From FEN-1279 sp964400285 (GTDB taxonomy: Bacteria; Bacteroidota; Ignavibacteria; Tepidaquicellales; Tepidaquicellaceae), in contig CAYNTK010000007.1 of NCBI GenBank assembly GCA_964400285.1, positions 1 through 64,000 of the forward strand: 64,000 nucleotides of DNA, in the 5' to 3' direction. Under the pieces are notes generated by a model. It made no database searches and was not told where the DNA came from. It was given only the letters and a program-made list of their open reading frames with translations. How positions within the stretch are numbered: position 1 is the first letter of the stretch; each line of letters opens with the position of its first letter. Position numbers and translations under genes: made by a program. Below are positions 1-9,357 of the stretch, piece by piece.

Positions 1-2203
1 CATCGTTATAGTTCACTTCACTCTGTACAGAATTAAATGGTGCTGAATAAGTATTCCCTGAAGTGTTATTTAATTTCAAATGTCTAATTCCATTCGAAGG
101 TGAGTTGATATACCATTTTACCCATACTGAATCTATACCAATATTATCGGTTACGTTTGCAGATACGGTAGCTGGCCATGTGACTTTTGGTTGATTTGGA
201 AGCGGAGTATGTAAAATTACAGGCTTTACGGTATCTGCACTTGCTGTAAATGAATAATAATTTACTGGTGCCCCGCCCGGTGCAGTTCCAATAAGTCCTG
301 CATTATCAACTGTCTTAATATAATATCTATAGTTAGCAGGTGAATTATTTCCTGGTATATTTGCAGTCCAGTTGTTTCCTGATGTATTTGTCATTATTAT
401 ACTGTCGGTAAATGTAGTCCCTCTCGTCCAGAATAGTTTTGTATTTGCAATCGGTTGTCCAGCAGGGGTGATTGAACAATTAACTGTATATGGTCCTGAA
501 AGATTTTCTGTATTCGGCAATGGTGTATGTGCAATTGCAGGTCCATAAGTCGCCATATAAATCGACGGATCACCCATACAGTTATACATCTCGAGGTATC
601 TTCTCATTGTTGACGTAACACTTCCGTAATATTGAACTAATAAATATTTCCCAAGAACAAATGAAGGAGAAGTCTTTATAAGATGTTCGACAAACATTGC
701 CCTAAAAATTCGTCTTTCGAGTATATCATCTTCATTCCAATATGAATTAACCGAAGAGCCCCAAAAAACAACACCACCCTTTGGTATCCTTACCCATGTT
801 TCGGCAAAACATTCATAACTCAAATGATAACTTCCTGTAACACATGCAAAAGAATATACATATGGATAAACTGTATTTGTAAGTGAATTAACCTGACTTG
901 CACTAAGTGGTGGCCCGTCTGCCCACGAGGTTTCTGAACCATGTCCTGAATAAATTGCAAAAGACTGATTATCATTTAAAGCAGCTATTAATTGTGCAGT
1001 TGTTGCTCCATAAGTATATGTATATAATTTTAAGTTAGTATGTGGTGGTGATACAAAAAAGCTATCAATACAAAAGTTATGAGTTCCTTCTGTTATTGCA
1101 TAGTTATCAGTCGAAGCACAAAATATATTTTTCTTCGGAAGACCATTAATTGCATTTTCCATATATAGTGTTTTGGTAATCATATTTGAAAGTTGAGTCG
1201 TATTCTGAATCGGAAATCTTCCGAGAAACACATCCGCATATGGGTCTGTACCATCGAGCATTGAATAATTTAAATCAGTATGAGGTGTCCCTTCTCCAAT
1301 CCCTACCCAATCTGGAATTACATCTACATCTCCTACAAGTAAAACGAATTCAGGTCTTGTAGCAATATTATCATATTGAGTCTGTAAATATGCTTTTATC
1401 GCAGTGTTAGTTATTCCTGTTACAGTCGTATTTACAATTGTAACAATATAACCTAAACCAGTTTTTTCATTTACAAGCGGTGTAAGTCCTGATTCATAAG
1501 CAGGAGCTGTGATAATCAAATACCTCCCTGTGCCAAGTGACTTTGAAGAAGTATAATTTAAAAACATCCCATCATAAAGCTGATTAAACGATGAAGTCGG
1601 GGCAAACGATATTGAAGGTTGATTTTTTAACTGTATTTTAAAACTTCCTGATTTCGTAACCATCATCTGATTTGCAGAAGGATTATAAGCAAACGGGCAT
1701 ATTGTAATCATTACTCCTTTTACACCCGCTACTATAAACGGCTCCGAGATTTTCACGAAAGGTCCGTTAATATTGCCTGTTGATTGATAATATTTGGAAT
1801 CTATTGTAAAAGGTCTGTCTTCGAGTCTAAGGTTTTTAGGCCATGGCTGCTGGACAGGATAAATCTTATTGCTTAGAATCTGAAGGTTTTTATTTTGATT
1901 TAATACGTTAATAATCGGTGTCTGTTCATCATAAGCAATCATAATACTGAACGAAATCTGCGGAAGGTTTGGCAATCCTACATCTGTCGGTTCGCCGTAT
2001 TCCGGAATAGTAAGATTAATATAGTTATTCCCTGAAACAGTCACATTATTCATAAAATATTCCGGTAGAACAAAATCTACTTTATAACCATCGTTTTCTT
2101 TTGTAAAAGTAATTCCTTTTGGCTGTTCTTTTGCGAAGTTAAATGTTGTTACACAAACGAGCAGTAAAAAGGAAAGGAATGCTTTGGTAAATAAATTTTT
2201 CAT
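1..2203 (-). CDS. Gingipain-like C25 family cysteine peptidase, secreted, truncated by window edge
   Basis: The frame is open from an ATG at 2203 to the left edge, giving at least 734 residues without the C-terminus. It starts with a Sec signal peptide (MKNLFTKAFLSFLLLVCVTT). A propeptide-like beta-rich region follows. The caspase-fold peptidase domain carries the expected dyad: His421 in SGHGSETSW and Cys454 in SFACVTGSY, preceded by the LLVGDVDVIPDW strand typical of C25 enzymes. After the catalytic domain come Ig-like/fibronectin-like repeats (HTPLPN repeated twice). C25 proteases are normally T9SS cargo, so a C-terminal sorting domain is expected outside the window. Substrate unknown. The family call is secure; a role in T9SS cargo processing (PorU-like) versus extracellular protein degradation cannot be decided from this part. 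Confidence 0.85.
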   Translation of the reverse strand, partial: MKNLFTKAFLSFLLLVCVTTFNFAKEQPKGITFTKENDGYKVDFVLPEYFMNNVTVSGNNYINLTIPEYGEPTDVGLPNLPQISFSIMIAYDEQTPIINVLNQNKNLQILSNKIYPVQQPWPKNLRLEDRPFTIDSKYYQSTGNINGPFVKISEPFIVAGVKGVMITICPFAYNPSANQMMVTKSGSFKIQLKNQPSISFAPTSSFNQLYDGMFLNYTSSKSLGTGRYLIITAPAYESGLTPLVNEKTGLGYIVTIVNTTVTGITNTAIKAYLQTQYDNIATRPEFVLLVGDVDVIPDWVGIGEGTPHTDLNYSMLDGTDPYADVFLGRFPIQNTTQLSNMITKTLYMENAINGLPKKNIFCASTDNYAITEGTHNFCIDSFFVSPPHTNLKLYTYTYGATTAQLIAALNDNQSFAIYSGHGSETSWADGPPLSASQVNSLTNTVYPYVYSFACVTGSYHLSYECFAETWVRIPKGGVVFWGSSVNSYWNEDDILERRIFRAMFVEHLIKTSPSFVLGKYLLVQYYGSVTSTMRRYLEMYNCMGDPSIYMATYGPAIAHTPLPNTENLSGPYTVNCSITPAGQPIANTKLFWTRGTTFTDSIIMTNTSGNNWTANIPGNNSPANYRYYIKTVDNAGLIGTAPGGAPVNYYSFTASADTVKPVILHTPLPNQPKVTWPATVSANVTDNIGIDSVWVKWYINSPSNGIRHLKLNNTSGNTYSAPFNSVQSEVNYND

Positions 2204-2323
2204 AAAGTTTGTATAAAAATTGAGTTTTACGTATTTATAAAAATATATAAAGATTTAATAAATTGGAATGGAAAAAGGATATGAAAATTCATAAAATTCG
2301 TAAGATTTGCATTTTTTACAATC

Positions 2324-2353
2324 CTCGTTACCAAGCTTTTGCTTGGTAACGAG
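2324..2353. repeat. Perfect intergenic palindrome, CTCGTT/AACGAG family copy 1
   Basis: CTCGTTACCAAGC (2324-2336), loop TTTT, then GCTTGGTAACGAG (2341-2353): a 13-bp perfect stem. It lies just after the stop of the NuoE-like gene and could end transcription, but no T-run follows. Related palindromes sit at 16500, 26287 and 51000. Confidence 0.85.
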
Positions 2354-2364
2354 TGTTAGACTGA

Positions 2365-2835
2365 TTATATTTCTTTTAGTATCTTTACTGCTTTTTCAGG
2401 TGTTAACTTTGTATATATTTTATCGTTTACCATCATTGCAGGTCCTTGGTCACACATCCCAAGACAGTTAGTATATTCCAAAGTAATTTTCTTATCTTTT
2501 GTTGTTTCTCCGATGTTTATATTTAATTCTCTCTTAATAGCATTTTCTACTTCTGACTTACCTAAAATATCGCAAACAATTGTTTTACATAATCTAACTA
2601 TATTTTTACCTTTCGGAACGCTATGCAAAAATGAATAGAAAGAAATTACGCTGAATACTTCAACAGGATGTATGTCGAGCAGACGTGCAACTTCCTGCTG
2701 TGCAAAGTCCGATATATAATTATGTTTTTTCTGTATTGCTTGAAGTATAGGCATCAAGGCTGAACGGTCTTTTCCGTGTTGATTAACCAATGCTTCGATT
2801 TCTTCGGATAGTAAATTTTTTTCTAATACTAACAT
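2365..2835 (-). CDS. hydC: NuoE/HydC-like thioredoxin-fold [2Fe-2S] subunit of NAD(P)-linked [FeFe] hydrogenase
   Basis: 156 residues, the usual length for NuoE/HydC/HndA. The N-terminal helical bundle is followed by a thioredoxin-like ferredoxin domain with ligands C83, C88 (CKTIVC) and C124, C128 (CLGMC). This subunit passes electrons between the flavin subunit (NuoF/HydB-like) and other clusters. The matching HydB-like and HydA-like genes are 16 kb away at 16.5-19.7 kb on the same strand. The gene starts 12 bp after a receiver-domain gene; GAGG lies a few bases before the ATG. Assignment to the hydrogenase rather than to complex I is inferred from the TM1266 regulator next door and from the absence of other nuo genes here. 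Confidence 0.8.
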   Translation of the reverse strand: MLVLEKNLLSEEIEALVNQHGKDRSALMPILQAIQKKHNYISDFAQQEVARLLDIHPVEVFSVISFYSFLHSVPKGKNIVRLCKTIVCDILGKSEVENAIKRELNINIGETTKDKKITLEYTNCLGMCDQGPAMMVNDKIYTKLTPEKAVKILKEI

Positions 2836-2847
2836 AAATCCTCTAAA

Positions 2848-3216
2848 TTATTTTTTTAAAAGTGCTTTAACTTTTTGAATTAATAGGTCAGGTGTAATAG
2901 GTTTTTCTACAAAGTCGTCAACAGGTACCATTTCGCTCTTTCCAAAGTCCAATCCAATTGTTTTAGAAACAGAAGTATACATTAAAATGGGTGTTTTAAT
3001 ATTCTCTTTTCTAAACTTCTGTGCAAGGAAAAAACCGTCATCGGGCTCATCCATCATTACATCAAGTATGACAAGATCGGGATTCTTTGTTTTTACTATC
3101 TCGTATCCGTCTTTCGGATTACTTGCTGTGATAACCTCGTATCCATTTGCAGTCAATATCAGCGTGCTCGCTTCTCGGATATCCGGATCATCATCGATTA
3201 CTGCTATTAAAGCCAT
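2848..3216 (-). CDS. Stand-alone CheY-like receiver domain
   Basis: 122 residues forming only a receiver domain, with no output domain. Acidic pocket D8-D10, phospho-acceptor D52 (VILDVMMD), T81 and K105 (EKP) are all present, so phosphorylation is likely. It is the first gene of a two-gene unit with the HydC-like subunit, 12 bp apart, and is preceded by GGAGG at a good distance from the ATG. Divergent from the TM1266-type regulator. The cognate kinase is not in the window. A role as signalling partner for hydrogenase expression is inference from position only. Confidence 0.85.
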   Translation of the reverse strand: MALIAVIDDDPDIREASTLILTANGYEVITASNPKDGYEIVKTKNPDLVILDVMMDEPDDGFFLAQKFRKENIKTPILMYTSVSKTIGLDFGKSEMVPVDDFVEKPITPDLLIQKVKALLKK

Positions 3217-3461
3217 ATATATCCTCCAGTGATATGTTTAGATTTTTGATTTGTTTAATTATTAATTTAGAAAAAATACATTTTTTTTTCTATTCAAAAA
3301 TTAATCCCCACTTGGTTTTTCGTTTTACATTGAAAGAAAAATATTTTAAAAGTAACTTATTTCAGATTTGTTAGAATCTATATTTAAAGGAGTATTAAAA
3401 ATTTACTTGCCTTTTTCTATAAAAGTTATTTTTTAAAAAATTAATTTGGATAATTTTTAAA

Positions 3462-3722
3462 ATGAATAAAACAGTATTAATAATATTAATTGGTAACAGA
3501 AAAGAATCTGCTGTTAAAGTTCAACAAGTTTTAACTGCTTGGGGTTGCTTAATAAAAACAAGACTCGGTATTCACGATGGCGTATTAGATAACTGCTCAG
3601 ACCACGGTTTAATTATTCTCGAACTTTACGGCTCGAAAGAACAAAAAGACGAACTCGCTAGAAAAATCAGTCTAATAGAAGGAGTATCTTCGAAAATAGT
3701 TGACCTTGCTATTCCAGAATAA
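3462..3722 (+). CDS. TM1266-family putative iron-only hydrogenase system regulator
   Basis: 86 residues. The pattern GNRKESAVKVQQVL, then WGCLIKTRLGIHD, a GLIILELYG strand and an EGVSSKIVDL end matches the small ACT-like (NikR C-terminal-like) proteins annotated as iron-only hydrogenase system regulator TM1266. Members usually neighbour [FeFe] hydrogenase structural or maturation genes. Here the gene is divergent from the receiver/hydC pair, supporting a shared hydrogenase theme. The family has no demonstrated DNA-binding domain, so the word regulator is a family label rather than a shown activity. Confidence 0.8.
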   Translation: MNKTVLIILIGNRKESAVKVQQVLTAWGCLIKTRLGIHDGVLDNCSDHGLIILELYGSKEQKDELARKISLIEGVSSKIVDLAIPE

Positions 3723-3885
3723 CCTTTTTTTATTTGATTTATAACATCTTCTTTTTACCATCAAAACAAAGTTTTCAGTTTCGAGTAGTATGAAAATTAA
3801 CTTTCTTGAGAATATGGATTGAAGATATTATCCTGACTTCAAAACTATATTAAATATTTTTATATTATATCAAAATTATATTTTT

Positions 3886-4539
3886 ATGATTAAAATTACT
3901 ATCTGCTTTTTTTCGATGCTTTTCTTTATGTTTTTTTTAACTTCCTTAATTCACTCACAAACTTTCGACGAACTTATAACAAACTATAAAAAAGCTCAAT
4001 TATCGAAAGATTATGATGAAATGATTGAGGTGTGTAGTATTATGATTAAAAAATATCCAAACAATCAACCTGATGTAACTTACTTTAATAGAGGTAATGC
4101 TTATAGAGTATTGGGTGAATTTAAAAAAGCTATTCAGGATTATTCAAACGCCATAAAAATTAAACAGGATTTTAATGATGCATATTTTAACAGAGGAATC
4201 AGTTACTTTCGTATTGAACAATATAAAAAAGCTCTCTCGGATTTTTCATTTTTTATTAATAATGTTCAAGATAATCCCTATGCATATTTTTATCGTGGAA
4301 ATTCTTATTCATATTTATATAATTATGATAGTGCTGTTGCGGATTACACAAAAGCCATAGAATTAAAACCCGACTACATAGACGCTTATTATAACCGTGG
4401 CAATAAATATTACGGAATGGAAATGTATAAAGAAGCCATAGAAGATTGGATGAAAGTTAAAAAGTTCGACCCTAAATACGAATCAGCACTGCAAAATAAA
4501 ATTGACGAAGCAAAAGAAAAATTAAAAGAAAAAAAATAA
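3886..4539 (+). CDS. Secreted tetratricopeptide repeat protein
   Basis: 217 residues. A signal peptide (about residues 1-24, ending SLIHSQ) is followed by four to five TPR units with the usual W-LG-Y-F-A-P spacing, for example YFNRGNAYRVLGEFKKAIQDYSNA. Likely periplasmic. Lone gene with AT-rich flanks and convergent with the TonB receptor gene downstream. Probably a protein-interaction scaffold; no partner can be named. The same TPR type recurs at 47569 and 48952. Confidence 0.75.
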   Translation: MIKITICFFSMLFFMFFLTSLIHSQTFDELITNYKKAQLSKDYDEMIEVCSIMIKKYPNNQPDVTYFNRGNAYRVLGEFKKAIQDYSNAIKIKQDFNDAYFNRGISYFRIEQYKKALSDFSFFINNVQDNPYAYFYRGNSYSYLYNYDSAVADYTKAIELKPDYIDAYYNRGNKYYGMEMYKEAIEDWMKVKKFDPKYESALQNKIDEAKEKLKEKK

Positions 4540-4596
4540 AAAACCCCCTTCCCAAAATCAATCGGCAACTATAAAAATTTATTTCACTACAAATAC

Positions 4597-6978
4597 TTAA
4601 AAATCTATCCCCATTTTAAAATAAAAATTCCTTCCCGGTTCCACTGTTACCGAACCTCTGTTTGTTGAGAGGTGGTTTCTATATGATTTATCGAGAAGGT
4701 TTTCTATACCTGCGAATAATTGAAGTTTTAAATATTTAGATATTTCGAGCTGTGTTGAACTCAAACCGATATTAAATGTGGCATATCCCGGTGTTGGCAC
4801 TTCACCCGTAGCAACTTTATCTTGTCCATTAAAAAGCAATGCTGCAAAATCAAACAAAACATATTTTGTAACTAATCCTCTCAATCCCAGTCTTCCATTT
4901 AACGGAGGCATTTGTGGTAAATTAAGATTGTATTCTGTATCTTCTCCTCTGACGTATGAAAGAGAACCATAGACAACGTAGCTACTATAAAAATTATATG
5001 TGAAATCAAAATCATACCCATATAAAATTGCTTTTCCGACATTTGTTTTTATGTAAGCAGGTTTATTTTCGTAAGTTCCTGATGTTTCCACAACAAGGTC
5101 AGTGAAGGAATTAAGAAAAATATTCCCGCTGAATTTGTAAGTTTCTTTCCATATCCTTAATCCAAGGTCTGCAAATAATCCTTTTTCGGGATTAAGATAT
5201 GGATTACCGATTCTAAGGTAGCTACCCAAATCTATATATTGGTAACGCTCTTCGATGGAAGGTGAGCGAAATGACCGTGCAAGATTTAGAGTAATATCGG
5301 TATTTTTTAGTATTGAATACATTGCCCCAATATTACTGCTCCACGAGACATCGCTTGCTTCAGTAGCATTCCAAATAATTTTTTGTCCGGTTGGAGATGC
5401 GTTTAATACTCCGTTGACAATTGTATAAGCCGGATTATAAGTTACCGAATTTGTAATGTTAATTTTATCTACTCTCGCACCGAGGTTTATTTTCAATTTA
5501 TTATCGAGAAGTTTAATTTCATCCTGTAAATATCCCCCTATGCTTCTATATTCAGCTTCCGGCAGAGGTTTTTCACCTGTTATCTGAATGGTTGTACTTG
5601 TAATATTACCCGATGTTGTATCATATTTATAAATTGTCTGAAATTTTTCTCTTTCACTTGTTAAACTTCTCTGCCATAAATCAGTACCAACTATTATATT
5701 ATTATATTTCCCCATTGACCAATCAGTTTGTATCTGTATTCCGTTTGTATAATGATTTCCAATCGGAGTAATTTTATCTACTGTAATTTTTTGTTTTAGT
5801 TTTCCCGTAGGTGTTTTTTGTAATACTATTTGATTTGGAATATTTTCCACATCTCTTAAAATAGTCTGGTAGAAATATTTTGCCGATATATTCTTTAATA
5901 TTGGTGAAATATTTTCGAATTTATATTCCGCACTATACATTTCTCTTTTTTCTTCAGGATATGTAACGATTGCTGTAGAAGGAAATAAAGACGAACCGGG
6001 TATGCCGACATCTTTTGCATAGTATCTTTGATAATCAAATTTTAAAGTATGATTTTTCAACGGTCTGAATCCAATACTTCCTGAAATATTATTATCATAA
6101 AATTTGCTATTCGGAAGTTCACCTCGTGGAGTCATTGTGTTTTGAGCATTTCTTATAGAGCCGCTGAATTTTGCAAACCAAAATTTCGAACCTGCATTTA
6201 AAAATAATCTTCCAATTCCGCTTGAATTTACAGAGTTATAACCGCTTAATAACGAACCTTTAAAATATTTTATATTGTTAAAATCTCCGCCTTTAGTAAT
6301 TATGTTCACCACGCCACCAAATGCACCTGTTCCGTATAGAGAGGAAGAACCTCCTTTAATTATTTCTATTCTATCAACGTCATTGATATCAATCATAGAT
6401 AATCTTGCAGAAATATCCGTAGCAGTTTCAATTCTGTTACCGTCTATCAGAGTTACAATATTGCTTTTACTTAATCCTCTGATGCTTATATCTGTAGCCC
6501 AGATTCCGTCACGCGTTAATGATAAACCCGGTTTAGAATTTAAAATTTCCGAAACTGTATTTGCAGGACTTCTTATAATCTGATGCTCTTCCACTACATC
6601 CATTGGTAAGGGAATATCTCTTAACATTGCCGTATATCTTGAACTCGTAACTGTAATTTCACCTGTTTCGATTTCATTAACACTTAATTTAACATCGAGA
6701 GTAGAAGCGATATTTGGAATAATTCTTAAATTTGCGATTAAAGTTTTATAGCCGAGATGAATAAATTCGACTTTATAATCTCCGGGTTGTAGATTTTCAA
6801 AAAAATACTCTCCGAACTTGTTTGTTTTTGAATTAATATTTGTATTCAAAATATTCACCATTACATCCGAAATTGGGACTTCGGTATTTCTATCCAGAAC
6901 TTTTCCATAAAAGTTTGCGGATTGAGAAAAAGCGATGTTGGTAATAAAAACTATAATTAAAAATATATACTTAGACAT
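4597..6978 (-). CDS. TonB-dependent outer-membrane receptor with carboxypeptidase-like regulatory domain
   Basis: 793 residues. Signal peptide (residues 1-18), CarboxypepD_reg-like beta-sandwich (about 23-100), plug domain (about 105-230, with DIPLPMDVVEE, ISIRGLSKSNIVTLIDGNR and GSSSLYGTGAFGGVVNIITKG), then a 22-strand barrel ending in an aromatic residue (FYFKMGIDF). It imports a scarce ligand with TonB energy. No ligand-specific motif is visible. Its upstream region holds an exact FNR/DNR-like palindrome (7056-7069) identical to the one before the nos operon, so copper acquisition for NosZ is a reasonable guess. Divergent from the MFS gene at 7143. Confidence 0.9.
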   Translation of the reverse strand: MSKYIFLIIVFITNIAFSQSANFYGKVLDRNTEVPISDVMVNILNTNINSKTNKFGEYFFENLQPGDYKVEFIHLGYKTLIANLRIIPNIASTLDVKLSVNEIETGEITVTSSRYTAMLRDIPLPMDVVEEHQIIRSPANTVSEILNSKPGLSLTRDGIWATDISIRGLSKSNIVTLIDGNRIETATDISARLSMIDINDVDRIEIIKGGSSSLYGTGAFGGVVNIITKGGDFNNIKYFKGSLLSGYNSVNSSGIGRLFLNAGSKFWFAKFSGSIRNAQNTMTPRGELPNSKFYDNNISGSIGFRPLKNHTLKFDYQRYYAKDVGIPGSSLFPSTAIVTYPEEKREMYSAEYKFENISPILKNISAKYFYQTILRDVENIPNQIVLQKTPTGKLKQKITVDKITPIGNHYTNGIQIQTDWSMGKYNNIIVGTDLWQRSLTSEREKFQTIYKYDTTSGNITSTTIQITGEKPLPEAEYRSIGGYLQDEIKLLDNKLKINLGARVDKINITNSVTYNPAYTIVNGVLNASPTGQKIIWNATEASDVSWSSNIGAMYSILKNTDITLNLARSFRSPSIEERYQYIDLGSYLRIGNPYLNPEKGLFADLGLRIWKETYKFSGNIFLNSFTDLVVETSGTYENKPAYIKTNVGKAILYGYDFDFTYNFYSSYVVYGSLSYVRGEDTEYNLNLPQMPPLNGRLGLRGLVTKYVLFDFAALLFNGQDKVATGEVPTPGYATFNIGLSSTQLEISKYLKLQLFAGIENLLDKSYRNHLSTNRGSVTVEPGRNFYFKMGIDF

Positions 6979-7055
6979 AAAAAATAATCCTTTTAATACA
7001 TTTATATATTTATTATAACAATATATTAATATAATAAATTCATAATTAAAATCAA

Positions 7056-7069
7056 TTGACTTAAGTCAA
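7056..7069. promoter_or_regulatory. FNR/DNR-like operator, copy 1 (TonB receptor / MFS intergenic)
   Basis: Perfect palindrome TTGACTTAAGTCAA, identical over 14 bp to the site at 23050-23063. Its centre (7062.5) is about 41 bp from an expected start near 7021 for the leftward TonB gene, with a TATATT-like -10 (minus strand of 7028-7033), which fits a class II activator site. For the rightward MFS gene the site would lie about 75 bp upstream. Confidence 0.65.
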
Positions 7070-7122
7070 AAATTACGAGGTTTTTTAAGATTTGTTAACT
7101 TGAAACGGTGCGTTGAAAAACG

Positions 7123-7130
7123 TATATTTG
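7123..7130 (+). promoter_or_regulatory. Possible Bacteroidota-type -7 element for the MFS gene
   Basis: TATATTTG fits the TAnnTTTG -7 consensus of Bacteroidota housekeeping promoters; CTTG at 7099-7102 is about 20 bp upstream as a weak -33 partner. The start would lie a few bases before the ATG at 7143, giving a very short leader. Pattern match only. Confidence 0.35.
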
Positions 7131-7142
7131 TTATAGTAAATT

Positions 7143-8564
7143 ATGAATGATTATATAATTTCCGATAAATCCCGTCGTTTCTGGTTTATACTCAGTTTAT
7201 CATTTGTTCATTTATTACTCGGGCTGGATATAAATATTGTAAGTGTTTCATTGCCTACTATTGCAGAGCATTTCGGAGTAAATGCTGGAGTAGTTTCGAG
7301 AGTTGTATGGATTTATTTTTTAATTCTCACATGTTTTTTACTTGGATTCGGGAAACTCGGAGATTTAAAAGGGTTCAGAAAAATTTATTTAATTGGAATT
7401 TCCGTTTTCACTCTTGGTTCTTTCCTTTCGGCTCTTTCATTCGATTTCAATTCACTTGTAGCTTTCAGGATTATTCAGGCGCTTGGCGGTGCGGTGCTTT
7501 TTGCTCTTACCCCGGCTTTGATTGTAACATATTTGCCTTTAGTAATAAGGGGAAAAGTTTTCGGTATTAACTATGCATTTACTGCACTTGGCGGAATTAT
7601 CGGCAGGGGATTAAGCGGATTTTTAATAGAAGCATTCGGTTGGAATTCGATTTTTATGATAAATATTCCAATAGGTATTATTGCATTGGCAATAGGATTT
7701 TTATTTATTCCAAAACAACAATTGCTTAATCAAACAGCAAGGTATGATTTAAAAGGTTCGTTTTTTATTTTTATTAGTCTTTTTGCATTTCTGTTCTTTA
7801 TAAATACAATACCTGAATTTGGAATACTAATTACTCCAATAATTATTTTTATATTATTTTTTATTATTTTTATTTATTACGAAATATACCTGAATAAGCA
7901 GATTGGAAACATTTCTCCGATATTAAATTTTTCAATTTTAAAAAAACAGCAAATTTCTTTTCCGATAATTTCATTTGCTTTAATATACATTATAACAAAC
8001 GGGATGATTTATCTTTTTCCGTTTTATCTGCAGTGGATAAGAAATTTACCGAAAAAAGAAATTGGACTTTTAATGGCAGTTCCGTCTTTGCTCCAAATGT
8101 TTTCGGGATATTTTTCAGGAAAGCTTTCTGATAATAGAAGTATAAAAATGATTTGTTCCATTGGTATAATATTGACAATAGTTACATATCTTACTTTTTC
8201 TTTTTTGGATGCTTCATCGAATTATTATTTGGTGGTTTTTTCGATTATATTATATGGAATAGCAATCGGAGTCTTTATCCCAGCAAACACAAATCGAATT
8301 ATGTCTTATGCTCCCTCTGACCAGAAGGGGAGTATATCGAGTTTAATGACAACGGTGATTCGGCTCGGTTCGGCTCTTGGGGTTACTTCATTTGCATCGA
8401 TATTTTCGTTTTATGTTCCTCAAAAAAATCCCGTACAAGCAGGTTTGCCTGTTGGGAATATTTTAATGGGATTTAAATACACATTCATTTTCGGAACATT
8501 AATTTGTATTTTATGTTTAATAATTAACCTGTTCATAAAAGAAAGAAACGAAATAAAAATATGA
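7143..8564 (+). CDS. MFS transporter, DHA2 (14-TMS) drug-efflux type
   Basis: 473 residues with about 14 hydrophobic segments. Motif A-like GFGKLGDLKGFRKIYLIG follows TMS 2, and the early LGLDINIVSVSLPTIAEHF is the motif D1-like start typical of EmrB/QacA transporters. Likely a proton-driven inner-membrane exporter; substrate unknown. The next gene overlaps its stop by 4 bp, so the two are cotranscribed. It shares an intergenic region containing an FNR/DNR-like site with the TonB receptor gene, so co-regulation is possible. Confidence 0.85.
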   Translation: MNDYIISDKSRRFWFILSLSFVHLLLGLDINIVSVSLPTIAEHFGVNAGVVSRVVWIYFLILTCFLLGFGKLGDLKGFRKIYLIGISVFTLGSFLSALSFDFNSLVAFRIIQALGGAVLFALTPALIVTYLPLVIRGKVFGINYAFTALGGIIGRGLSGFLIEAFGWNSIFMINIPIGIIALAIGFLFIPKQQLLNQTARYDLKGSFFIFISLFAFLFFINTIPEFGILITPIIIFILFFIIFIYYEIYLNKQIGNISPILNFSILKKQQISFPIISFALIYIITNGMIYLFPFYLQWIRNLPKKEIGLLMAVPSLLQMFSGYFSGKLSDNRSIKMICSIGIILTIVTYLTFSFLDASSNYYLVVFSIILYGIAIGVFIPANTNRIMSYAPSDQKGSISSLMTTVIRLGSALGVTSFASIFSFYVPQKNPVQAGLPVGNILMGFKYTFIFGTLICILCLIINLFIKERNEIKI

Positions 8565-9088
8565 GAAAAGTATTAATAATTTTATTTATCATTTCAGTAT
8601 GTACGACTTTTGCTCAAGAAAGATTTTCGAGTAAGGAATATAATTTCGCAATAACTTTTCCCGATGGATGGGAAATTATAAAAAATAAAGGGAAAAGCAT
8701 TGTTGAAGCTAATAAAAATAATTATATAGGTATTAGTATTTTGGCAAAAAAATTACCAGCTCTCCCCGAGTCACTCGATATTAGTTATATTGATAAAGAT
8801 ACATTACAAAAAATTATTGAGAATCAGGTCAAGTTTGAATATAAATTCTCTATTATATTACGTTCTGGTATTGGAATGATGGATGGTGTACTTGCATATT
8901 ATTATTTCGTCCAGTATTCCGATTTAAAAGACGAGTTTCCCACAAAATACGTAAGCTTTCAATATCAATTCATCTACAGAAAAATTTTTTATTCCATTTT
9001 TGCAGTCTGTCCCGCAGATGAATATGAGTCACACGAAAAAACTTTCAATGATATTTATAAAACTTTCAGGTTTATAAAAAAGTTATAA
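8561..9088 (+). CDS. Secreted PsbP/DUF1795-like small protein
   Basis: 175 residues with signal peptide (residues 1-18, cut near TFAQ). The mature part begins FSSKEYNFAITFPDGWEI, a pattern common to PsbP-fold and DUF1795-like secreted proteins, and ends with a helix (HEKTFNDIYKTFRFI) also usual for them. Start overlaps the MFS stop as ATGA, implying translational coupling. Function unknown; family placement comes from pattern memory only. Confidence 0.65.
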   Translation: MRKVLIILFIISVCTTFAQERFSSKEYNFAITFPDGWEIIKNKGKSIVEANKNNYIGISILAKKLPALPESLDISYIDKDTLQKIIENQVKFEYKFSIILRSGIGMMDGVLAYYYFVQYSDLKDEFPTKYVSFQYQFIYRKIFYSIFAVCPADEYESHEKTFNDIYKTFRFIKKL

Positions 9089-9121
9089 AAAAATATATAC
9101 CACAAATTTACATATTATTAA

Positions 9122-9214
9122 CTGAGGAGCAAAAAGGTATTCAGCGGTTTCAGTAGGTATCAGTAATATGAACGGGTATCAGCGGTTTCAGTATTAACCC
9201 CTTTGCTTCTCTCA
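9122..9214. repeat. Imperfect inverted-repeat element, copy 1
   Basis: Left arm near 9122-9138 (CTGAGGAGCAAAAAGGT) pairs imperfectly with 9197-9214 (ACCCCTTTGCTTCTCTCAG). The interior carries direct repeats of TATCAGCGGTTTCAGTA-like text. Related to the next copy. Confidence 0.55.
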
Positions 9215-9226
9215 GAATTATTTAAT

Positions 9227-9314
9227 ATCTATCCGGGGAGCAAAGAAGTTATCGGCAGTTATCAGTAGTATGAGATTTTATCAATATTAACTACTTTGCA
9301 TCACAGGGATAGAT
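9227..9314. repeat. Imperfect inverted-repeat element, copy 2
   Basis: Arms ATCTATCC...GCAAAGAAGTTA (9227-9251) and TAACTACTTTGC...GGGATAGAT (9289-9314) are inverted relative to each other. The core TTATCAGTAGTATGAG resembles the core of copy 1. Confidence 0.6.
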
Positions 9315-9357
9315 ATGAAAATTAAAGAACAAATTTTAAATACTAATTTCTAAATCC

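Noticed and set aside
2365..2835. NuoE of respiratory complex I
   Set aside because: No other nuo genes lie nearby, while hydrogenase-type HydB and HydA and a TM1266 regulator do. The complex I option cannot be fully excluded without the rest of the genome.
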